Assembly (NCBI GenBank): GCA_021778785.1
Contig: JAJYBX010000017.1
Span: 1-13,101 of the forward strand
DNA from: Acidobacteriota bacterium
GTDB taxonomy: Bacteria > Acidobacteriota > Holophagae > Holophagales > Holophagaceae
Length of the DNA stretch: 13,101 nt
Reading direction: 5' to 3'
Shown: in pieces, positions 5,787 to 13,101 of the stretch
Layout of the letters: the number at the start of each line of letters is the position of its first letter
How positions within the stretch are numbered: the first letter of the stretch is position 1
Notes under the pieces: model-generated
Told to the model about the DNA's origin: nothing
The model's database searches: none
What the model saw: the letters and a program-made list of their open reading frames with translations, nothing else
Position numbers and translations under genes: made by a program

Positions 5787-7490
5787 ATGAAATCCTCCCG
5801 CATCATGCTCGCCCTGGTCGCCGCGCTGGCGCCCGTGGCCCTGAGCGCCCAGTCCAACGACGACGTGCACAAGCAGATCGAAGGCCTCAAGCAGCAGATC
5901 CAGGCCCTCGAAGAGAAGGCCGACGCCGCCAAGGACATGGACACGCGCCTGACCAAGGTCGAGACCAAGATCGCCCCCGACAACATCCAGTGGGGCGGCG
6001 ACCTCCGCACCCGGATCGACAGCGCCGAGTGGCACTTCAAGCCCTACCAGGCCTTCATGGGCTTCGCCCAGAACCCCGCCACCGGCATGCCCATGCCCCT
6101 CACCCAGCAGGCGCAGGCCCAGGATTGGACGAACTCCGTCCAGTGGTCGACCCGGCTGCGCCTGAACATGGGCATCACCATCAACGAGCACGCCAAGATC
6201 ATGGGCCGCCTGGTGATGTACAAGGTGCACGGCGGCGCCGATGTGCCGGTGTTCAACGGCTCCCCGAACACGGTGGCCAACTCCTTCAACACCGGCAAGG
6301 TCCCCAGCACGGATGTCCTCCGTGTCGAACGCGCCAGCCTCGTCTACCACTTCCCCCTGGGCATCCTGTCCATCGGACGCCAGAACACCACGGACGGCCC
6401 CCCGTTCGAGGTGCGCGACGGCGGTGAGCGCGAGGCCACCCCGCAGGCCCTGGCCGTCAACGCCACCATCGACGGCATGGGCTGGAAGTTCGAGCTCGAG
6501 AAGATCGGCCTGCCCGAAGGCACCCTGCTGGGCATCTGCTACGGCGTCGGCTACGAGAGCGGCTTCGGCGGCGGCGGCCTGGTGAAGACCAACGCGGCCC
6601 CCGTGGGCTTCAACTTCACCAACGTGGACATCAACACCACCACCGGCCAGCCGAACATGAGCAAGGCCGCCATGCAGGTCAACAGCATCGGGCCCCTCAA
6701 GGACACCACGGTGCTGGGCGCCATGTATGACATGCCCCTGCTCTTCCAGATCGGCGAGACCGTCCAGAGCGCGAACTTCTACCTGGGCTTCAACCGGTTC
6801 GGCAACATGACCGACATCCCCTTCGGCAGCCTGACCAACTTCCCCGTGCCGTCCATGCCCGGCGTCGCCGGCATGCCCTCCACCCAGTACGTGACCGCCA
6901 CCAACAACCTCGGCGACATGGACCAGTGGACCGCCACCTGGAAGCACCGCGTGGGTGAGCAGTTCACCTACTTCATCAGCGGCGGCTACCTCAAGAGCCA
7001 TCCGAACGGCAAGGTCTCGCAGTACGGCGCCTACTGGGACTTCCCGGCGGCCTACGGCGGAACCCAGCAGCTCGCCGGCTTCGGCGGCCTGATGGGCGAC
7101 CCGACCAGCAGCCACACCGCCACCGCCTACTACACCGGCATGCGCTGGGATCCCACCGAGAAGATCGGGGTCGGCGTGGAATTCAACCACGGGTCCCCCC
7201 GCTGGTTCACCTACAGCCCCGCCACCGGCGAGTACACCGAGAAGCTCGGCGCCCGCGGCGATGTGTGGGAGGGCTACATCCACTGGCGCTTCGCCAAGAA
7301 CGCCGCCCTCCGCCTGGGCTACATCGACTACAAGTACAGCCACGCCTTCAGCGGCTGGCAGATCTCTCCCGGGGCCATGCCCGGCCAGAGCTGGGAGGAC
7401 TCGTACGACCTGAGCAAGAACCCCATGCTCCAGTACGCCTTCCCCGCGACGGTCAAGAACACCTACGCCGCGATCGAAGTGAAGTTCTAG
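5787..7490 (+). CDS. Outer-membrane beta-barrel protein, DUF3373/porin-like
   Basis: Predicted outer-membrane channel of 567 residues. A Sec signal peptide (residues 1-21, LSA then Gln) is followed by a short coiled coil (about 28-60, heptads such as IEGLKQQIQALEEK) and then by long alternating strands rich in aromatic and Gly residues. It begins with WGGDLRTRID and finishes with YAAIEVKF, a C-terminal Phe with alternating hydrophobics recognised by the BAM assembly machinery. This architecture resembles the DUF3373 family seen near respiratory gene clusters; the assignment is from memory of the pattern and is moderately sure. No haem motif is present, so it is not itself a cytochrome. A GGAG ribosome site lies eight bases upstream. 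Position between the cytochrome and the catalytic subunit suggests uptake of the substrate, release of product, or a porin-cytochrome arrangement, which is inference. Confidence 0.8.
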   Translation: MKSSRIMLALVAALAPVALSAQSNDDVHKQIEGLKQQIQALEEKADAAKDMDTRLTKVETKIAPDNIQWGGDLRTRIDSAEWHFKPYQAFMGFAQNPATGMPMPLTQQAQAQDWTNSVQWSTRLRLNMGITINEHAKIMGRLVMYKVHGGADVPVFNGSPNTVANSFNTGKVPSTDVLRVERASLVYHFPLGILSIGRQNTTDGPPFEVRDGGEREATPQALAVNATIDGMGWKFELEKIGLPEGTLLGICYGVGYESGFGGGGLVKTNAAPVGFNFTNVDINTTTGQPNMSKAAMQVNSIGPLKDTTVLGAMYDMPLLFQIGETVQSANFYLGFNRFGNMTDIPFGSLTNFPVPSMPGVAGMPSTQYVTATNNLGDMDQWTATWKHRVGEQFTYFISGGYLKSHPNGKVSQYGAYWDFPAAYGGTQQLAGFGGLMGDPTSSHTATAYYTGMRWDPTEKIGVGVEFNHGSPRWFTYSPATGEYTEKLGARGDVWEGYIHWRFAKNAALRLGYIDYKYSHAFSGWQISPGAMPGQSWEDSYDLSKNPMLQYAFPATVKNTYAAIEVKF

Positions 7491-7499
7491 CCACTGACT

Positions 7500-7527
7500 G
7501 GGGCCGGAGGTACTCCCCTCCGGCCCC
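7500..7527 (+). terminator. Strong GC hairpin between barrel gene and catalytic subunit gene
   Basis: A perfect 11-bp stem, GGGGCCGGAGG / CCTCCGGCCCC, with a six-base loop, begins nine bases after the barrel gene's stop. It is followed by TCCTTCTC, a pyrimidine run but not a clean U-tract. It could be an intrinsic terminator or attenuator that lets only part of the transcription continue into the reductase genes, or a processing/stability element separating the two halves of an operon. Confidence 0.6.
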
Positions 7528-7551
7528 TCCTTCTCAACCACGGAGACCACG

Positions 7552-9738
7552 ATGGGAACCATTCGCATGGATCGCCGGCTGTTCCTCAAGACAGCAGGTG
7601 CCACCGCCGGAGCCGTCGCCGCCACACAGGTGGGATGCTTCAAGTATTTCAAGAAGGGACGCAGCACCGCGGCCGACGCCAAGGAGATTCCGACGACCTG
7701 CGAGCTGTGCCCGAACAAGTGTTCGGCCATCGCCGTGGTCGAGGGCGGATTCATCCGCAAGCTCAACCCCAACCCCGAGAATCCCAAGTCCCGCGACATG
7801 CTCTGCGCCCGTGGCAATGCGGCGGTCATGCAGGTCTACGACCCCGACCGCATCAAGCAGCCGATGATCCGCGTCGGCGCCCGCGGCGAGGGCAAGTGGA
7901 AGCCCGTCAGCTGGGATGAGGCCTTCGACTACACGGCCAAGAAGCTGGCCGAGATCAAGCAGAAGTACGGCCCCGAGGGCACCCTGTGGTCCTCCACCGA
8001 GGGCTTCCAGGAGAAGTTCTTCGTCAATCTGGGCCAGGCCTTCGGCTCCCCCAACATCGTGCGGCACCCCACCCTCTGCCTGGCCTCGGTGAACCTGGCC
8101 TACGGCACCACCTTCGGCACCGTGCCCAGCTTCGACATGCTGAACAGCAAGTACGTGATCATGTCCGGCGCGAACCGCTTCGAGAGCATCATCACGCCGG
8201 ACACGATGGATCTCATCGGCAGCGTGATGGAGCGGAAGGCCAAGCTGGTCTACCTCGACCCCCGCTTCACCGTCACCGCCGCCAAGGCCGACGAGTGGTA
8301 CCCCATCAAGCCCGGCTCCGACCTGGCCTTCATCCTGGCGATGCTGAACGTGATCATCGCCGAGAAGCGCTACCACAAGGATTTCGTGGACACCTACACC
8401 CTCGGCTTCGACCAGCTCGCCGAGCACGTGAAGCAGTACACCCCCGAGTGGGCCGAGAAGGAAACGGAGATCCCCGCCAAGGACATCATCCGCATCGCCC
8501 GCGAGTTCGCCGATGCCGGCACCCGCGCCCTCTACTACTCGGGCCGCCGGTCCTCCTGGTACGAGAACGATTTCCAGATGCGCCGGGCCCAGGCCATCCT
8601 CAACACCATCGTGGGGAACTGGGACCAGATGGGCGGCATGGTGCCCAACGCCTCCCTGCCCAAGGGCGAGTTCCTCTTCATGCCCTGGGACGATCCCAAG
8701 GCCTCCCGTGTGGACGAGGTCAAGACCAACTTCCCGCTGGCCGCCGCGAGCGATGGCGTCTACCTCAAGCTGCGCGAGAACGTCCTGTCCGGCAAGCCCT
8801 ACCCCATCAAGGGCTGGATGGTCTACAAGCAGGATCCGATGAACGCCCTGCCCGACCAGGGCAAGACGCTCAAGATGATCGAGGACATGGACTTCATCGG
8901 GGTCATCGACCTCCAGATGAGCGACATGGCCTGGTATGCCGACGTCGTGTTCCCCGAGAGCGCCTACCTGGAACGCACGGATCCGGTGGAGGTGATGCCC
9001 GGCATCTGGCCCGCCGTCGTCTACCGGCAGCAGGTGGTCAAGCCCATCCACGACACGAAGCCCAACCTCGAGATCGTGCAGGGCCTCGCCAAGCGCCTGG
9101 GCCTTTCCGACTACTTCGACTACACCATCGACCAGTGGGTGGAGGCCGAGTTCAAGGATCTTCCGATCCCCATGGCCGCCGAGCACATGAAGAAGCACGG
9201 CGTCTGGGCCGCCACCGGCGAGGCCCACTACGGCAAGACCCTGACCCCCGACCACCGCTTCGTCACCAAGTCCGGGAAGATCGAGATCTTCTCCGAGCGG
9301 CTCCAGGAGAATGGCTACGATCCCCTGCCGGTCTACAACCAGATCGCCCAGCCCCCGGCGGACCGGTTCCGCCTGATCCTCGGCCGGGTGGGCTACTTCA
9401 CGCACGCCAACCAGTCCAACAACGTGTGGCTGCACGAGTTCATGCCGGAGAACGACCTCTGGATCAACCCCGCGCCAGCCGCCCGCCTGGGCATCAAGAA
9501 CGGCGAGTACGTGAACGTCGCCAGCAGCGTCGGAAGCGTGAGGATCAAGGCCCGCGTGACGGAGGAGATCCGACCCGACTGCGTGTTCATGCTCCACGGG
9601 TTCGGCAAGAAATCCAAGATGCAGAGCCTGGTCTACAACGTCGGCGCCAGCGACGCCGTCATCCTGGAAACCGCCTGGGACAAGGTATCGGGGAACGCAG
9701 CGTTCCACGGGACCTTCGTCAAGGTCAGCAACGCGTAA
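7552..9738 (+). CDS. Molybdopterin oxidoreductase catalytic subunit, Psr/Phs/selenate-reductase type
   Basis: Catalytic subunit of a CISM respiratory enzyme in the DMSO-reductase superfamily, 728 residues (PsrA/PhsA are around 750-765). A Tat signal carries twin Arg at 8-9 in DRRLFLK, so the folded enzyme is sent to the periplasm. The N-terminal [4Fe-4S] motif is C50-x2-C53-x3-C57-x27-C85. The predicted Mo ligand is Cys176 in HPTLCLASVN, a signature shared with polysulfide and thiosulfate reductases. GANRFES, DPRFTVTAAKADEW and IKPGSDLA mark the cofactor-binding domains, and the C-terminal MGD-binding domain contains NDLWINPAPAARLGIKNGE and GASDA. GGAG six bases upstream supports ATG 7552; Met6 is an alternative. 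The B subunit starts 11 bases after the stop. Substrate could be polysulfide, thiosulfate, selenate, arsenate or another oxyanion; the sequence alone does not decide, so no symbol is given. Confidence 0.93.
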   Translation: MGTIRMDRRLFLKTAGATAGAVAATQVGCFKYFKKGRSTAADAKEIPTTCELCPNKCSAIAVVEGGFIRKLNPNPENPKSRDMLCARGNAAVMQVYDPDRIKQPMIRVGARGEGKWKPVSWDEAFDYTAKKLAEIKQKYGPEGTLWSSTEGFQEKFFVNLGQAFGSPNIVRHPTLCLASVNLAYGTTFGTVPSFDMLNSKYVIMSGANRFESIITPDTMDLIGSVMERKAKLVYLDPRFTVTAAKADEWYPIKPGSDLAFILAMLNVIIAEKRYHKDFVDTYTLGFDQLAEHVKQYTPEWAEKETEIPAKDIIRIAREFADAGTRALYYSGRRSSWYENDFQMRRAQAILNTIVGNWDQMGGMVPNASLPKGEFLFMPWDDPKASRVDEVKTNFPLAAASDGVYLKLRENVLSGKPYPIKGWMVYKQDPMNALPDQGKTLKMIEDMDFIGVIDLQMSDMAWYADVVFPESAYLERTDPVEVMPGIWPAVVYRQQVVKPIHDTKPNLEIVQGLAKRLGLSDYFDYTIDQWVEAEFKDLPIPMAAEHMKKHGVWAATGEAHYGKTLTPDHRFVTKSGKIEIFSERLQENGYDPLPVYNQIAQPPADRFRLILGRVGYFTHANQSNNVWLHEFMPENDLWINPAPAARLGIKNGEYVNVASSVGSVRIKARVTEEIRPDCVFMLHGFGKKSKMQSLVYNVGASDAVILETAWDKVSGNAAFHGTFVKVSNA

Positions 9739-9749
9739 GGGGGTGGGAC

Positions 9750-10301
9750 ATGGCCATGAAGAAGAAGCGTTACGCCCTCGTCATCGACTCCAGGAAGTGC
9801 CTGAACTGCAAGGCCTGCGTCGTCGCCTGCAAGGCGGAGAACAAGGTCCCCGTGGGCCATTTCCGCAACCGGATCAACGAAGAGCGGAAGGGTGAGTACC
9901 CGACCCTGAGCATCAACTTCGAGCCGGAGCAGTGCCACCACTGCGACGAACCCTCCTGCGTCCGGGTGTGCCCCACCGGGGCCTCCTGGCAGCGCAAGGA
10001 CGGCATCGTGCTCGTGAACTACGACGAGTGCATCGGCTGCCGCTACTGCATGATCGCGTGCCCCTACGACGCCCGCTACTTCAACGAGGAGGAGGGTGTG
10101 GTCGACAAGTGCACCTTCTGCGTGCAGCGGGTGGACAAGGGTGAAGTGCCGGCCTGTGTGGAGACCTGCCCCTCGAAGGTGCGCGTCTTCGGCGACCTGG
10201 AGGATCCCAAGAGCCGGATCCGCGAGCTGCTCGCCACGCGCCGCTACAAGGTCAAGGAACCCCAAACGGGCAACGGCCCTCAACTCTATTACCTGCTGTA
10301 G
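9750..10301 (+). CDS. 4Fe-4S ferredoxin-type electron-transfer subunit (PsrB/PhsB-like)
   Basis: Electron-wire subunit that links the membrane subunit to the catalytic subunit, 183 residues. Four cysteine groups are seen, each able to build a [4Fe-4S] cluster. The first is C17-x2-C20-x2-C23-x3-C27. The second, CHHCDEPSCVRVCP, has the spacing x2/x4/x3 and the third is CIGCRYCMIACP. The fourth is CTFCVQRV...CVETCP, spaced x2/x11/x3. This four-cluster pattern is standard for the PsrB, DmsB, TtrB and NrfC group. There is no signal peptide, as expected for a protein exported together with the Tat-bearing A subunit. The purine-rich AAGGGGGTGGG gives a ribosome site for ATG 9750; ATG 9756 is a possible alternative. 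Tight spacing (11 bases from A, 9 to C) implies co-translation and equal amounts. Confidence 0.95.
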   Translation: MAMKKKRYALVIDSRKCLNCKACVVACKAENKVPVGHFRNRINEERKGEYPTLSINFEPEQCHHCDEPSCVRVCPTGASWQRKDGIVLVNYDECIGCRYCMIACPYDARYFNEEEGVVDKCTFCVQRVDKGEVPACVETCPSKVRVFGDLEDPKSRIRELLATRRYKVKEPQTGNGPQLYYLL

Positions 10302-10310
10302 GAGGAAGCC

Positions 10311-11294
10311 ATGCACGAAACCAATTGGGGACTCCTCATCGTCGTCTACCTCTTCCTGGGCGGGCTCTCTGCGGGCCTCTTCTTCGCCTCGGGCCTCGCC
10401 AACTACCTCAAGGTGGACGACAAGCCCGCCTACGCCCGCGTGGCCCGGATGGGGGCGCTCCTGGCGCCCTGGCCCGTGGCCATCGGTTCCGGCCTGCTCA
10501 TCCTCGACCTGGGGAACTGGTACCGGTTCTACAAGCTGTTCATGCATTTCCGGTGGGAGAGCCCGATGTCCATCGGCTCCTGGCTCCTCACTGCCTTCAC
10601 GGTCATCGCCTTCCTCTACCTCTACTCCTGGCTGAAGGAAGATGAACGCACGTGGATCTTCAGCAAGATCCCCGCCTCCTGGAAGCTCATCCACCGCCTC
10701 AACGTGGATATCTCCTCCTGGCGCGAGACCCTGGGCATGATCGGCTTCCCCTTCTCCATCGGCGTGGGCATCTACACCGGCGTGCTGCTCGGCGCCGTGT
10801 CCTCCCGGCCCTTCTGGAACACCAACCTGGTGGCCCAGATGTTCCTCTTCTCCGCCCTCTCCAGCGGCGCCGCGGCCCTGCTGCTCGCCATGGTCCTGGA
10901 CAAGAAGAACCCCATCGAGAAGCACGAGACCAAGTTCCTCGTCACCCTGGACGTGGTGTTCATCTCCCTCGAGCTGTTCATCATCCTGCCCTACCTGATC
11001 CACGGCGAACTCTCCACCCAGGCCGTGAAGCAGGCCCTCGACCTCATCCTCGGCGGCCCCTTCACCTTCATCTTCTGGGGGCCCTTCCTGTTCCTCGGGC
11101 TGCTGGTGCCCCTGGCCATCGAGGTCTACGAGCTGTTCCCCGCCATCTTCAAGGGCCGGGAGTTCCACGGGAGCCGCAACCTGGCCCTCACCGCCGCCAG
11201 CCTCGTGCTGATCGGTGGCTTCCTGCTCCGCTACATCTTCGTCTACGCTGGCCAGATGAGCAGCTTCCACAGCAAGATGGGGCTGCTGCAATAG
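10311..11294 (+). CDS. nrfD: NrfD/PsrC-type quinol-interacting membrane subunit
   Basis: Integral membrane subunit of 327 residues, about the size of Wolinella PsrC. Around eight to nine hydrophobic segments are visible, starting with WGLLIVVYLFLGGLSAGLFF and ending with a helix before FVYAGQMSS. The conserved loop SSWRETLGMIGFPFSIGVGIY and SSRPFWNTN are NrfD/PsrC hallmarks. In this family the subunit carries no haem and exchanges electrons with the menaquinone/quinone pool, passing them to the iron-sulfur B subunit. AGGAGGAA supplies a strong ribosome site. Its place directly after the B subunit and before TorD fixes it as the membrane anchor of this complex. Direction of electron flow (quinol oxidation for respiration, or quinone reduction) is inferred as the former from the Psr/Phs-like catalytic subunit. 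The symbol marks the family, not proof of a nitrite reductase role. Confidence 0.93.
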   Translation: MHETNWGLLIVVYLFLGGLSAGLFFASGLANYLKVDDKPAYARVARMGALLAPWPVAIGSGLLILDLGNWYRFYKLFMHFRWESPMSIGSWLLTAFTVIAFLYLYSWLKEDERTWIFSKIPASWKLIHRLNVDISSWRETLGMIGFPFSIGVGIYTGVLLGAVSSRPFWNTNLVAQMFLFSALSSGAAALLLAMVLDKKNPIEKHETKFLVTLDVVFISLELFIILPYLIHGELSTQAVKQALDLILGGPFTFIFWGPFLFLGLLVPLAIEVYELFPAIFKGREFHGSRNLALTAASLVLIGGFLLRYIFVYAGQMSSFHSKMGLLQ

Positions 11295-11309
11295 AGAAAA
11301 GGACCTTCC

Positions 11310-11900
11310 ATGACGCTCGCCCTCCTGGCGGAACTCTCCGAAACCCTCGCCGAAGTCTTCCTGGAACCGGGCGCCGATCTGAACGAGAGGCTGGGGCAGC
11401 TGCTGAGCAGCGGCCCCGGCCCTTCGCTGTACGCGCCCCTGCGCCGTATGGCCGACGCGAGCCAGGATTCCGAGTCCCAGGCGGTGGAGTACGCCCGCCT
11501 CTTCATGCACAGCCGCGAGGCGGATGTCGTCCACCTCTACGGCTCCGTGCAGGCCCGGGGCTTCCTGATGGCGCCCGAGATCCTCGGCCCCCTGAAGGAC
11601 ATCTACGACGGCGCCGACATCAGCCCCCAGGAGGATCTCCTCATCCCGCCGGACCACCTGGGCCTCGAGCTGGCCTGCCTGGGCTACCTCCTGGAGCAGT
11701 TGGAGGACGCCGACACGGCCGAGCCATCCGAACATGAGCGCCTCGCCGCCCTGGCCCTCCGCCTGATCCGGGAGCACCTGGATCCCCTCGTCCGGGCCGT
11801 GGCCACCCAGCTCCCCAGGATCCAGGCCCACGCCTACTACCTGGGGGCCGCGGAGCTCGCCCAGGAGCTGCTGAAGGCCACCGAGGCCGAGCTGGCCTGA
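11310..11900 (+). CDS. TorD/NarJ-family molybdoenzyme maturation chaperone
   Basis: Cytosolic all-alpha chaperone of 196 residues that binds the Tat signal and apo-form of the catalytic subunit, supports cofactor insertion and holds back export until folding is complete. Family marks include EYARLFMHSREADVVHLYGSV near residues 60-80 and the PPDHLGLELACLGYLLEQ segment around 111-129, which corresponds to the P-x-DH-x-x-x-E-L motif of TorD, DmsD and NarJ. AAAAGGA seven bases before the ATG serves as ribosome site. Fifteen bases separate it from the NrfD subunit, so it belongs to the same operon. The most likely client is the Mo subunit at 7552-9738, which carries the only Tat signal seen in the window. 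Confidence 0.9.
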   Translation: MTLALLAELSETLAEVFLEPGADLNERLGQLLSSGPGPSLYAPLRRMADASQDSESQAVEYARLFMHSREADVVHLYGSVQARGFLMAPEILGPLKDIYDGADISPQEDLLIPPDHLGLELACLGYLLEQLEDADTAEPSEHERLAALALRLIREHLDPLVRAVATQLPRIQAHAYYLGAAELAQELLKATEAELA

Positions 11901-11905
11901 CCGCA

Positions 11906-11934
11906 CCCAAGCCCGCGCTGGACAGGGGCTTGGG
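11906..11934 (+). terminator. Inverted repeat after the chaperone gene
   Basis: A perfect 9-bp stem, CCCAAGCCC / GGGCTTGGG, with an 11-base loop lies five bases after the chaperone stop and 19 bases before the regulator start. No T-run follows, so it is only a candidate terminator at the end of the reductase operon; an operator for the downstream regulator gene is the other reading. Confidence 0.45.
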
Positions 11935-11953
11935 GCCCGTCTAGCTTGGAATC

Positions 11954-13101
11954 ATGCGCCCCCCCATGACCATCCTGCTGGTGGACGACGAGCCGGGCAT
12001 CCGCCGTTCGCTGGGAGAGGCCCTCAAGGACGAGGGCTACCACGTGGTCAAGGCGGAGCGGGGCGAGCAGGCCCTGGACCTGCTGCAGAACCCCGACGGC
12101 GAGAGCATCGACCTGGTGCTGCTGGACGTCTGGCTGCCGGGCATCGACGGGCTGGAGACCCTCAAGCAGGCGCGGCTTCTCCGCCCCGCCCTGCCCATCG
12201 TCATGATCTCCGGCCACGGCAGCATCGACACGGCCCTGCAGGCCACCAAGCTCGGCGCCTTCGACTTCCTCGAGAAGCCCATCGACCTCGACCGGCTGCT
12301 GCTGGTCACCGGCAACGCCCTGCGCCAGTCCCGCCTGGAGCAGGAGAACCAGCGCCTCATGGAGGCCGTGGAGGGCGGGCGGTTCTTCCTGGCGGAGAGC
12401 CCCGCCATGAAGCGGCTGCTGTCGGACGTCCAGCTGGTGGCCCCCACCGAGGGCCGTGTCCTGCTCACGGGGGAGAACGGCAGCGGCAAAGAAGAGGTGG
12501 CCCGCCTCATCCACGCCCAGAGCGCCCGGAGGGACGCCCCCTTCGTGGAGGTCAACTGCGCCGCCATCCCCGAGGAGCTCATCGAGAGCGAGCTCTTCGG
12601 CCACCAGAAGGGGGCCTTCACCGGCGCCGTGCGGGACCAGAAGGGCAAGTTCCGCGAGGCCGACGGCGGCACCCTCTTCCTGGACGAGGTGGGCGACATG
12701 TCGCTCAAGACCCAGGCCAAGGTCCTGCGCGCCCTCCAGGAGGGCCGCGTGGAACCCATCGGCGGCGGCGGGGCGGTGGGCGTGGATGTCCGCGTCATCA
12801 CCGCCACCAACAAGGATCTGGCCGGCGAGATCACCCGGGGCCGCTTCCGCGAGGACCTCTACTTCCGCCTGGCCGTGGTGCCCCTGCGCATCCCCCCCCT
12901 GCGCGAGCGGCCCGAGGACATCATCCCCCTGGCGGAGGGCTTCATCGCCCGCATCGCGCGCCAGTACGGCCGTCCGCCCAAGCGCCTCGGCCCCGACGCC
13001 CGGGACACCCTGCTGCGCCACGACTGGCCCGGCAACGTGCGCGAGCTAAAGAACCTCATGGAGCGGGCCGTCATCCTGGGCCGCGGCCCAGAGATCGGCC
13101 C
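11954..13101 (+). CDS. NtrC-family sigma-54 response regulator, 3' truncated by the window edge
   Basis: Transcription activator that, once phosphorylated, opens sigma-54 promoters using ATP. 382 residues are visible. The receiver domain (about 5-125) has the acidic pair Asp11/Asp12, the phosphoacceptor Asp58 in LLDVWLPG, and the conserved Lys in LEKPIDL. The AAA+ domain follows, with Walker A GENGSGK (173-179), the sigma-54 contact loop GAFTGA (220-225), Walker B TLFLDEVGD and the late WPGNVREL motif. The C-terminal DNA-binding helix-turn-helix lies beyond the right edge. Receiver plus AAA+ order and the VRELKNLMERAVIL stretch recall NtrX/AtoC-type proteins. ATG 11954 was chosen; ATG 11966 (MTILLVDDE) is the alternative, and neither has a strong ribosome site. 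The frame stays open to the last base. A cognate kinase probably follows downstream; the reductase operon upstream is a candidate target. Confidence 0.95.
   Translation, partial: MRPPMTILLVDDEPGIRRSLGEALKDEGYHVVKAERGEQALDLLQNPDGESIDLVLLDVWLPGIDGLETLKQARLLRPALPIVMISGHGSIDTALQATKLGAFDFLEKPIDLDRLLLVTGNALRQSRLEQENQRLMEAVEGGRFFLAESPAMKRLLSDVQLVAPTEGRVLLTGENGSGKEEVARLIHAQSARRDAPFVEVNCAAIPEELIESELFGHQKGAFTGAVRDQKGKFREADGGTLFLDEVGDMSLKTQAKVLRALQEGRVEPIGGGGAVGVDVRVITATNKDLAGEITRGRFREDLYFRLAVVPLRIPPLRERPEDIIPLAEGFIARIARQYGRPPKRLGPDARDTLLRHDWPGNVRELKNLMERAVILGRGPEIG

Noticed and set aside
5100..7829. 909-residue open frame on the minus strand
   Set aside because: Antisense to the cytochrome, barrel and catalytic subunit genes, all of which have clear motifs; the His/Val/Gly/Leu-rich product has no family signature.
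7534..9708. 724-residue minus-strand frame opposite the molybdoenzyme
   Set aside because: Shadow of a strongly conserved plus-strand gene; no motif, no ribosome site.
9633..11906. 757-residue minus-strand frame opposite the B, NrfD and TorD genes
   Set aside because: Same shadow effect; Gly/Glu/His-rich translation without domains.

Overview
The window is a GC-rich, gene-dense stretch carrying eleven protein-coding genes, with the first and last cut by the window edges. Several traits suggest a Gram-negative anaerobic or facultatively respiring bacterium: very high GC, a two-component-propeller histidine kinase, Tat/Sec-exported respiratory proteins, an outer-membrane barrel of the kind common in metal- and sulfur-respiring bacteria, and a sigma-54 activator. 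A Holophaga/Geothrix-type Acidobacteriota or a Geobacter-like organism would fit. This is an inference from style and content, not a demonstrated assignment.

Left block (1-4209, + strand). The C-terminal part of a propeller-type sensor histidine kinase is followed by moaA and mobA, which overlap at the stop/start. These two genes supply an early step (MoaA) and a late step (MobA) of molybdenum cofactor (bis-MGD) synthesis.

Middle block (4229-5275). A thioredoxin-fold [2Fe-2S] ferredoxin gene on the minus strand diverges from an Rrf2/IscR-type regulator on the plus strand. The 195 bp between them hold a perfect 16-bp palindrome and an AT-rich island that stands out in this GC-rich DNA.

Right block (5397-13101, + strand). 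A monohaem cytochrome c, an outer-membrane beta-barrel protein (DUF3373-like), a Tat-exported molybdopterin catalytic subunit of the polysulfide/thiosulfate/selenate reductase type, a four-cluster ferredoxin subunit, an NrfD-type quinol-interacting membrane subunit and a TorD-type chaperone follow each other in one direction. After them comes an NtrC-type response regulator, truncated at the right edge.

Together the right block reads as a complete CISM (complex iron-sulfur molybdoenzyme) respiratory module: quinol oxidation by the NrfD subunit, electron wire through the B subunit, catalysis at Mo-bis-MGD in the periplasm, insertion aided by TorD, and an outer-membrane channel plus cytochrome c as accessory parts. 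The oxyanion or sulfur substrate cannot be fixed from the sequence. MoaA/MobA upstream could serve this enzyme, and the Rrf2 and NtrC-type regulators flank it. GC-rich hairpins lie in the moaA leader, before the catalytic gene, and before the response regulator. No tRNA, rRNA, CRISPR array, insertion sequence or other mobile element was recognised, and there is no gene-free stretch above 300 bases.
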